Shown here piece by piece: positions 32,317 to 37,772 of a stretch of 37,772 nt of DNA. The translations under genes were made by a program, and so were the position numbers. The DNA lies in the NCBI RefSeq assembly GCF_030247605.1, contig NZ_JAOTSB010000026.1, forward strand, positions 1 through 37,772, read 5' to 3'. This DNA is from Acidaminobacter sp. Its GTDB lineage: Bacteria > Bacillota > Clostridia > Peptostreptococcales > Acidaminobacteraceae. Position 1 is the first letter of the stretch. Each line of letters starts with the position of its first letter. The notes beneath the pieces are model-generated. The model had not been told where the DNA came from. It saw only the letters and a list, made by a program, of their open reading frames with translations, and did no database searches.

Positions 32317-32748
32317 TTATAGCACACCCTGCAGAATTTGAACAGGGCCATTCAGCAACAAATAATTCTTCAGTCGAACGCTAAAAATGACGCAGCTGTC
32401 CTGTACGAGTATTTCTCCAAGTTCAGGATGACGCGCTCCGAACTTAGCGCGCATTTCTTCAAGCAGTGGGTTTTCAATTTCGAAAAATTCACCATCAAAA
32501 GTCACTGAAGTGATGGGATGTTTTGAACCCACCTCCAGCTGTTGTCGGGAATCGATGATCACGCTGACACTTTTGTTTTCCTTCAGATTTTTATACTTTC
32601 TCGAGTTCATTGAAGTGATCAGATAGAGTATTTTCCTCTCTTCATCGAGAATATAGGTCATAAGTGAGCAATGGGGCATACCCTGACTCTCGGTGCATAG
32701 AACGCAAAGCTGATTTTCCTTCAGCATTTTTTCGACCATGTCATGCAT
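32317..32748 (-). CDS. Pyridoxamine 5'-phosphate oxidase-like flavin/heme-binding protein
   Basis: These 143 aa form a single split-barrel domain of the PPOX-like family. The barrel core LCVLCTESQGMPHCSLMTYILDEE and ILYLITSMNSRKYKNLKENKSVSVIID is typical. Members bind FMN, F420 or heme. No pathway can be assigned. AGGAGGCGC is the ribosome site. The same-strand neighbours are the rhodanese lipoprotein (26 bp downstream) and the YhhY-like GNAT (67 bp upstream). Confidence 0.85.
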   Translation of the reverse strand: MHDMVEKMLKENQLCVLCTESQGMPHCSLMTYILDEERKILYLITSMNSRKYKNLKENKSVSVIIDSRQQLEVGSKHPITSVTFDGEFFEIENPLLEEMRAKFGARHPELGEILVQDSCVIFSVRLKNYLLLNGPVQILQGVL

Positions 32749-32815
32749 TGGAGCGCCTCCTTAAGTTGTAATGACCAGTCTGTACCTTCGCATTCATACC
32801 CCAAAAAAAGTTCAA

Positions 32816-33322
32816 CTAAGCCCTCAGGCGAGCCATTATAAATTCGTCCACATAGTCGCCGCCGCGAATGGCCGCTTTCTTTCGGGTGCCCTCAATTTCA
32901 AACCCCATTTTCTTATATAGCCCAATAGCGCGTTCATTGTCCGTATAGACGGCAAGCTCCACACGAATCAGCATCAGCCAGTTGTCAGCCAAATCCAGAA
33001 GCGCCTCCATCAATTTTTTACCAATCCCCTGGTTTTGATAGTCTCTGTGGATCATAATGCCAAGCATAGCCGTGTGGCGGAGCCTCGGATTTGCACCAAT
33101 CACAATACCTGCAGTGCCAACGATAAGCTCTCTTCCTTCTTCATTGAGTCGAGTCGCAACCAGTTGGTGAGAATTAGAATCCAAGCCGGCAATAAACCCT
33201 TCACTGCGGTCTACGCGCTCGGATGGCAGCCCGAGAATATTTTCAAACACCCCCGGCATCCGCCTGATGGCGTTGATCTCCCTTGCATCTCTTGCCTCAA
33301 TTGGCCTGATGGTTACATTCAT
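32816..33322 (-). CDS. GNAT acetyltransferase, YhhY-like
   Basis: This is a single-domain GNAT of 168 aa. The acetyl-CoA pyrophosphate loop is HRDYQNQGIGKKLMEALL (about residue 92-109). The sequence DNWLMLIRVELAVYTDNERAIGLYKKMGFEIEGTRKKAAIRGGDYVDEFIMAR is very close in pattern to E. coli YhhY, an amino-acid N-acetyltransferase. GGGGGT lies 7 bp before the ATG. It starts 22 bp after the Rrf2 regulator and is probably cotranscribed. Confidence 0.88.
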   Translation of the reverse strand: MNVTIRPIEARDAREINAIRRMPGVFENILGLPSERVDRSEGFIAGLDSNSHQLVATRLNEEGRELIVGTAGIVIGANPRLRHTAMLGIMIHRDYQNQGIGKKLMEALLDLADNWLMLIRVELAVYTDNERAIGLYKKMGFEIEGTRKKAAIRGGDYVDEFIMARLRA

Positions 33323-33343
33323 TTATAAAACCCCCACTTGGAT

Positions 33344-33793
33344 TCATATGTAATAGACAAGGACATTTGCGGCCTCTGCTTTTCTGGCCTCCTCTGCGAG
33401 CCCCTCAATGGTTGCAGAATCCAAGAGACTCAAAACAGCCTCGTCAATCTTCATCCAAAGCTGTTCCTTCAGACACCTTTCAATAGCGTTTTCCTCCTCG
33501 TTGGTCGCTCCGGCCCCTCCGCTGATAAGGGTGAGCTCTCCCTCCAGAGACCTCAAAACATCCCCCGCAGAAATTTCCGAAGCGGGTCTGGCAAGGATAT
33601 ACCCGCCACCGGCGCCTTTGATGCTCTTCACAAGGCCTGCTTTTCTCAAGGCTGAAAAAACCTGCTCCAGGTAAAGCATAGAAAGCCCCTGCCGTTCCGC
33701 AATGGTCCCCAGCGGCACATGCTGCTCCATGGCATTCAAGGCAAGATCCACCATACAGCGAAGCCCGTATCTTCCTTTTGTCGAAAGCTTCAT
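33344..33793 (-). CDS. Rrf2-family transcription regulator (CymR/IscR group)
   Basis: This is a winged-helix regulator of 149 aa. The N-terminus MKLSTKGRYGLRCMVDLA and the segment LGTIAERQGLSMLYLEQVFSALRKAGLVKSIKGAGGGYIL are classic Rrf2. The three-Cys [2Fe-2S] cluster of IscR is absent (only two scattered Cys), which fits CymR better. It is divergent from a TcyP-like cystine symporter, a known CymR target in Bacillus, so regulation of cystine uptake is likely by inference. The ATG at 33793 follows AAGGAGG. The promoter TTGACA-N17-TAGAAT lies on the minus strand at 33841-33869. Confidence 0.9.
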   Translation of the reverse strand: MKLSTKGRYGLRCMVDLALNAMEQHVPLGTIAERQGLSMLYLEQVFSALRKAGLVKSIKGAGGGYILARPASEISAGDVLRSLEGELTLISGGAGATNEEENAIERCLKEQLWMKIDEAVLSLLDSATIEGLAEEARKAEAANVLVYYI

Positions 33794-33840
33794 CACACAC
33801 CTCCTTCTTAAAAACCTAGTAAACCGATCACTTTATTTAA

Positions 33841-33973
33841 ATTCTATAGCGCAGTATTTCAATTGTCAATTCACGTTCCAGTACGCTTAATCCTTTCTCA
33901 AACACATAATATCATATTATTTTTATATGTTTTATATGTTTTTGTTGACAAGCACTTAGCTAAGCCCTATATT
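33841..33973. promoter_or_regulatory. Divergent promoters rrf2 / tcyP
   Basis: Leftward: TTGACA (33864-33869, minus) - N17 - TAGAAT (33841-33846). Rightward: TTGACA (33945-33950) - N17 - TATATT (33968-33973). Just upstream of the rightward -35 is a direct repeat TATATGTTTT TATATGTTTT-like (about 33924-33943), with a third copy near 33992-34001, possible regulator sites. Confidence 0.8.
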
Positions 33974-34023
33974 GTAAACATAGTATTCATATATGTTTTA
34001 AAATTATATTTAGGAGGTCCATC

Positions 34024-35427
34024 ATGCCAATCCTTCCCGTCCTGATCAATCTGCTCATCATGCTGTCCCTTATAGGCTTTTTAGTCTACTTGAAGAAGAA
34101 AAAGGTGTCCTTCTCCAAACGGGTTTTTGCCGGTCTGGGCCTTGGAATCCTCTTCGGTCTCGCCCTTCAAAATCTCTACGCAGGCAACGCCGGCATTATC
34201 AAGACCACCAATCAGTGGTTCAGTCTTATAGGGTCCGGCTACGTCAAGCTGCTGCAAATGATCGTTATGCCACTGATTATGGTGTCGATCATCTCTGCAA
34301 TTGTTCACCTGAAGCAATCGAAGAACCTGGGCAAATTGAGCGGTCTCATTATAGCCGTTCTGCTGCTGACCACGGCTTTGTCTGCCGGCATAGGCATAGC
34401 CTCTGCCCTTGGTTTCAATCTCAATGCGGACCAGATCATCCAAGGTGACGCCGAAGCTGCCAGAGCGGAATATCTGACCACAAAGCTCAACGAAGTATCC
34501 AAGCAGTCCGCGCCACAGCGGATGCTCGAAATGCTCCCGGCAAATCCCTTCGCGGACATGACCGGTGCCAGAAGTTCTTCCACCATAGCCGTTGTCATCT
34601 TCTCCGCGTTGATTGGACTATCCGTTTTGGCGCTTAAAAAGCGCAGCCCTGAACAGGCAAAAATTTTCATTGATGGCGTGGACGCCCTCCACGGCGTCAT
34701 CACCCAGTTAGTCAAAATGATTCTGAGGCTCACCCCATACGGCATTCTGGCCATTATGACCCGGACCGTCGCCGACACGAGTTTTGACGCGATCCTTCAA
34801 ATGGGCAAGTTCGTTCTGGCGAGCTATGTCGCCCTAATCGCTGTCTTTGTACTCCATTTGGCGATCCTCTCCCTCTTAAAATTGAGTCCTGCCATTTACC
34901 TTCGAAAAATTCTCCCGGTTCTCAGCTTTGCCTTTACCTCCCGCTCCAGCGCCGCGACCTTGCCACTGACCATTGACACCCAAAAGAACAAATTGGGTGT
35001 CGAGGAAGGCATCGCCAACTTCTCTTCGACGCTGGGAACCGCAATTGGCCAAAACGGCTGCGCAGGTGTCTATCCCGCCATGCTGGCTGTCATGATTGCG
35101 CCTACGGTGGGACTCGATCCAACCGCACCCGGCTTCATTCTGACTCTGATCGGCATTGTCGCCATCAGCTCCTTTGGCATAGCAGGCGTTGGCGGTGGCG
35201 CGACCTTTGCCGCCCTGATCGTCCTTTCCTCCATGGGGCTGCCTGTCGGACTGGCCGGCCTGCTTATATCCGTTGAGCCTTTGATCGATATGGGCCGAAC
35301 TGCCGTCAATGTCAGCGGTTCCGTGACCTCGGGCCTTGTGACCGGCACCCTCCTGAAGGACTTGGACCGGGAGGTTTACTACAGGGACATCGAGGATGCA
35401 TCCGAACTGGCTGTGGCAAATGCTTAG
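34024..35427 (+). CDS. tcyP: L-cystine/dicarboxylate:cation symporter (TcyP-like)
   Basis: This is a membrane transporter of 467 aa in the DAACS (glutamate/dicarboxylate symporter) family. Family signatures are present: LLQMIVMPLIMVSIISAIVHL, the hairpin SFAFTSRSSAATLPLTI (serine-rich motif), NFSSTLGTAIGQNGCAGVYPAM and GVGGGATFAALIVLSSMGLPVGL with PLIDMGRTAVNVSGS. The long N-terminal half and the overall pattern match the TcyP/YhcL cystine importers better than GltP. GGAGG lies 7 bp before the ATG. It has a consensus promoter and a CymR-like regulator encoded divergently. Cystine as substrate is inferred from subfamily and context. Confidence 0.88.
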   Translation: MPILPVLINLLIMLSLIGFLVYLKKKKVSFSKRVFAGLGLGILFGLALQNLYAGNAGIIKTTNQWFSLIGSGYVKLLQMIVMPLIMVSIISAIVHLKQSKNLGKLSGLIIAVLLLTTALSAGIGIASALGFNLNADQIIQGDAEAARAEYLTTKLNEVSKQSAPQRMLEMLPANPFADMTGARSSSTIAVVIFSALIGLSVLALKKRSPEQAKIFIDGVDALHGVITQLVKMILRLTPYGILAIMTRTVADTSFDAILQMGKFVLASYVALIAVFVLHLAILSLLKLSPAIYLRKILPVLSFAFTSRSSAATLPLTIDTQKNKLGVEEGIANFSSTLGTAIGQNGCAGVYPAMLAVMIAPTVGLDPTAPGFILTLIGIVAISSFGIAGVGGGATFAALIVLSSMGLPVGLAGLLISVEPLIDMGRTAVNVSGSVTSGLVTGTLLKDLDREVYYRDIEDASELAVANA

Positions 35428-35460
35428 AGGTTGAATTGTGACCATCGGCAAAAACAAAAA

Positions 35461-35521
35461 ATGAAAAGGGGAAGCTGCGGCATAAGTCTTTATTGACCTA
35501 TGACAACAACTTCCCCTTTTG
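35461..35521. terminator. Bidirectional terminator between tcyP and selO
   Basis: The stem AAAAGGGGAAG / CTTCCCCTTTT encloses a loop of about 35 nt with internal pairing. It has a T-run for plus-strand and an A-rich flank for minus-strand transcripts. Confidence 0.75.
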
Positions 35522-35551
35522 AATTGCGTTTGATATTCCTCCGTCGCTGCT

Positions 35552-37015
35552 TCAAGTCCCGCAAAAGGTCCGGTACGGCCGGGCGCTCTCAGGCGCGGGC
35601 GCTGCGTAGGCGGCTTGGTCGGGCGTATGGGCATAAGGCTTAGCCAGCACGGCAGATAAGCGGTCCAGAACGCTGAAATCCCCCATACTCACCGCTGCTT
35701 CAAGTGCCTCTTCCACCCGATGGTTCCGTGGAATCACCGCCGGATTCGCGCCCTTCATCCTCTCCTGAACGTCACCCGCTGACTGCGACTGCCGCTGAAG
35801 CCGCTCCTGCCACTGAAGCTTCCACTGCTGAAAGTCGGGTTGCTCGAACAGGCCTCTCACCTCAGGGCGATCGAAGGTTAACGCCAAAAAAGTATTGGTG
35901 TAATCCGCGTGATGCCGGTGCATGATCTCGAGCAGCGCTTCAATGAGCCCCTCGTCCTCTGGCTCATTATTGAATAGGCCCAGTTTTGCGCCCATAGCGT
36001 CCAGCCAGTAACTGCGGTAAAGGCCCGAAAACCCGGAAATGGCTTCCTGCGCCAGGGTGAAGGCCTTCTCCTCATCAGGATCAAGCAGCGGCATTATGGT
36101 TTCAGCGAAGCGGGCCAGGTTCCAGGCGGCAATGTAGGGCTGATTTCCAAAAGCATAGCGTCCGTGGGCATCAATGGAGCTGAAGACCGTTGCTGGATCA
36201 TAGGCATCCATGAAAGCGCAAGGACCGTAATCTATGGTTTCGCCGCTGATCGCCATATTGTCCGTGTTCATGACACCGTGAATAAAGCCAATGCTTTGCC
36301 ACTTCGCGATCAGCCGGGCTTGTCGGTTCATCACCGCGTTCAGGAAATCGTAGTAAGGGCGGTCCGAGCCGGATAATCCTGGATCATGCCTGGCAATGGC
36401 GTAGTCTGTCAACAGCCTGAGGTCCTGGTCAGAACCCCTGCTATAGGCGAACTGAAAGGTGCCTACCCTGAGATGGCTGGAAGCGACGCGCGTGAGGATT
36501 GCACCCGGCAGTGACTTCTCCCGGTAGACGGGTTCACCGGTGGAAACCACGGCAAGGCTGCGGGTCGTGGAGACTCCAAGGGCATGCATGGCTTCGCTGA
36601 TCAGGTATTCCCTGAGCATAGGGCCAAGGGCGGCGCGGCCGTCTCCGCCACGGGAATAGGGGGTTCTGCCTGAACCTTTCAGCTGCAGGTCGAGGCGATC
36701 GTTTTTTATTGTCACTTGCTCTCCAAGGAGGATCGCGCGGCCATCCCCCAGCATGGTGAAGTGGCCGAATTGATGTCCGGCATAGGCTTGAGCGAGGGGC
36801 TCCGCACCCTCCGGTGTCCGGTTGCCTGCCAAGTATTCAGTCCCGGCCTGGCTGTTCAAGGCATCCGGATCAAGCCCCATCTCCTCCGCCAAAGCGCTGT
36901 TGAATCGAATAAGCTTGGGCAGTCTGACCGGTGTGGGCTCCAGGTGGGTGTACAACAGTTTGGGCAGGCGTGCGTATGAGTTGTCGAAATTCCAGCCAAA
37001 GTTGGTTTTTGTCAT
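35552..37015 (-). CDS. selO: Protein adenylyltransferase SelO
   Basis: This pseudokinase-fold enzyme transfers AMP to Ser/Thr/Tyr of target proteins; in E. coli it responds to oxidative stress. The 487-aa protein is full length. Conserved blocks: [43 protein letters not shown] (ATP binding), [23 protein letters not shown] (catalytic and Mg2+ site) and the C-terminal RPYRTFCGT, with the redox Cys three residues from the end as in bacterial SelO. The ribosome site is weak (GCGGTGA). It is single and monocistronic. Confidence 0.95.
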   Translation of the reverse strand: MTKTNFGWNFDNSYARLPKLLYTHLEPTPVRLPKLIRFNSALAEEMGLDPDALNSQAGTEYLAGNRTPEGAEPLAQAYAGHQFGHFTMLGDGRAILLGEQVTIKNDRLDLQLKGSGRTPYSRGGDGRAALGPMLREYLISEAMHALGVSTTRSLAVVSTGEPVYREKSLPGAILTRVASSHLRVGTFQFAYSRGSDQDLRLLTDYAIARHDPGLSGSDRPYYDFLNAVMNRQARLIAKWQSIGFIHGVMNTDNMAISGETIDYGPCAFMDAYDPATVFSSIDAHGRYAFGNQPYIAAWNLARFAETIMPLLDPDEEKAFTLAQEAISGFSGLYRSYWLDAMGAKLGLFNNEPEDEGLIEALLEIMHRHHADYTNTFLALTFDRPEVRGLFEQPDFQQWKLQWQERLQRQSQSAGDVQERMKGANPAVIPRNHRVEEALEAAVSMGDFSVLDRLSAVLAKPYAHTPDQAAYAAPAPESARPYRTFCGT

Positions 37016-37049
37016 GAGGTCACCGCTTTTCTAATATAGGTTGTTGTAG

Positions 37050-37376
37050 TCAATCCAAATCGTGAATGTTCATTTTTTCAAGTTCCTGTCTTTGCTTGTC
37101 TTTGACTTTTGCGCGACAGGCAAGATAGATGGCGAAATTAATGACGGCTGGGATCAGATAGAGCAGCAGCGCCAGGATAATAGGAACAATGTCGCCGGTA
37201 TAGATCATGGCACCTAAAGAAAGGAAGAGTGCCAGACCGACATAAATGACCGGCAGGATCAGTCCCAGCCATTTGTTTTTCTGAAGGGATAAAAAGATCT
37301 GAAGCGCGGTCAATAGAACGATGATTAAAATCAATACCGGCAAAACGATCAAGCTTCTCACTGTGTCTATATTCAT
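37050..37376 (-). CDS. Small membrane protein, three predicted TM helices
   Basis: These 108 aa have hydrophobic segments at about 7-29, 36-57 and 62-87, then a charged cytoplasmic tail (RAKVKDKQRQELEKMNIHDLD). No family motif was recognised with certainty. It starts 1 bp after the stop of the DUF2089 gene, so the two are translationally coupled. This pairing suggests the membrane protein works with, or is controlled by, the DUF2089 regulator. Confidence 0.8.
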   Translation of the reverse strand: MNIDTVRSLIVLPVLILIIVLLTALQIFLSLQKNKWLGLILPVIYVGLALFLSLGAMIYTGDIVPIILALLLYLIPAVINFAIYLACRAKVKDKQRQELEKMNIHDLD

Positions 37377-37377
37377 T

Positions 37378-37680
37378 TTACTGCGACTCCTTTCGGGACT
37401 TCTTGTATTCGGAAATCAAAATTTTCGCTGTGTCAAAATCTAGTTTTTCATTGACCGCCAGACGTTTGATCAGCGCGATATAGGGTTCGTTCGATGTACT
37501 TTCGCTGATCTGAATCTTTTGGATTAACCGGTCCAGTCTTAACCTGACGGTTGGATAAGTCACCCCGTAAAGGGCAGCGACTTCTTTCAGCGAACCGGAG
37601 GCTAGCAGGAATTTCTTTATGAAGACCATCTCCTCATCATCAAAATTACTCATCCAGTCCGGCATCACATTGACAGACAT
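37378..37680 (-). CDS. DUF2089-family putative regulator
   Basis: These 100 aa match the C-terminal part of DUF2089 proteins: DEEMVFIKKFLLASGSLKEVAALYGVTYPTVRLRLDRLIQKI is a helix-turn-helix-like core (about residues 15-57), followed by a helical tail. The N-terminal zinc ribbon found in some members is missing. GGAGGTGA lies 6 bp before the ATG. The promoter upstream has palindromes that may be its own operator. It is cotranscribed with the small membrane protein. Confidence 0.85.
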   Translation of the reverse strand: MSVNVMPDWMSNFDDEEMVFIKKFLLASGSLKEVAALYGVTYPTVRLRLDRLIQKIQISESTSNEPYIALIKRLAVNEKLDFDTAKILISEYKKSRKESQ

Positions 37681-37716
37681 AACGTCACCTCCAGGGCAAA
37701 GCTTTCATGCTCTACT

Positions 37717-37763
37717 CTTTAATAATATTAATTGTATTCTTTAATATTATTAAAGTCAATAAA
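37717..37763 (-). promoter_or_regulatory. Promoter with palindromic operator for the DUF2089 operon
   Basis: On the minus strand TTGACT-N17-TACAAT is present. The spacer holds the palindrome CTTTAATAATATTAAAG, and a related ATTAATATTATTAAAG follows the -10 (plus positions about 37717-37755). The position suggests autoregulation. Confidence 0.65.
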
Positions 37764-37772
37764 CATTAAAAT

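Overview
The window looks like a chromosomal stretch from a mid-GC, Gram-positive, anaerobic member of the Firmicutes (Clostridia-like). The evidence is strong AGGAGG-type ribosome sites, consensus sigma-A promoters (TTGACA-N17-TATAAT type), a class B sortase with sortable wall proteins, an S-layer-homology protein, lipoproteins, a sodium-pump decarboxylase beta subunit and an Acr3-type ars operon. No rRNA, tRNA, CRISPR, phage or transposase gene was seen. I cannot name the species from sequence alone.

Layout: (1) 165-4019, malQ-glgP alpha-glucan catabolism operon (minus). (2) 4358-7649, a three-gene MacAB-like efflux or transport operon (adaptor, permease, ATPase; plus). (3) 7837-10429, a 52-aa His/Lys-rich protein, a DUF5320-DUF134 operon with a palindromic operator, and a DHCR24-like FAD oxidoreductase. 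(4) 10614-13895, dpaL (diaminopropionate ammonia-lyase), a tandem GNAT and a terpenoid-cyclase-fold protein (minus). (5) 14176-19416, a cell-surface island: secreted DUF2202 protein, two nearly identical fasciclin wall proteins with IPKTG sorting signals, a regulator joining an XRE helix-turn-helix to a CarH-like cobalamin photosensor module, and a divergent class B sortase. (6) 19529-21453, arsR-acr3-arsC. (7) 21791-24295, YjbQ and an ABC-F ATPase. (8) 24496-28144, an SLH plus chagasin-type inhibitor protein, an anchored unknown protein and a divergent HExxH lipoprotein. (9) 28525-33793, minus-strand accessory and metabolic genes: pentapeptide protein, methyltransferase, OadG-like peptide, OadB, rhodanese lipoprotein, PPOX protein, YhhY-like GNAT and an Rrf2 regulator. 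(10) 34024-35427, a TcyP-like cystine transporter divergent from Rrf2. (11) 35552-37680, SelO, a three-TM protein and a DUF2089 regulator.

The most striking unit is 15149-19416. The regulator keeps the W-x9-EH signature (W156, V163, E166, H167) and an ExH cobalamin-ligand motif, as in the adenosylcobalamin light sensor CarH, but carries an XRE rather than a MerR DNA-binding domain. Both fasciclin promoters and the sortase promoter carry the same 11-bp box (TGTGATATTTT) laid over the -10 element. I infer a cobalamin- and possibly light-controlled cell-surface adhesion module. The second recurring theme is a family of intergenic palindromes with a GTGTCTGACAC or GTGTC-AGCGGC-type core and arms that differ in sequence but stay complementary. 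They occur at seven loci and are amplified at one of them into a 24-bp tandem array.
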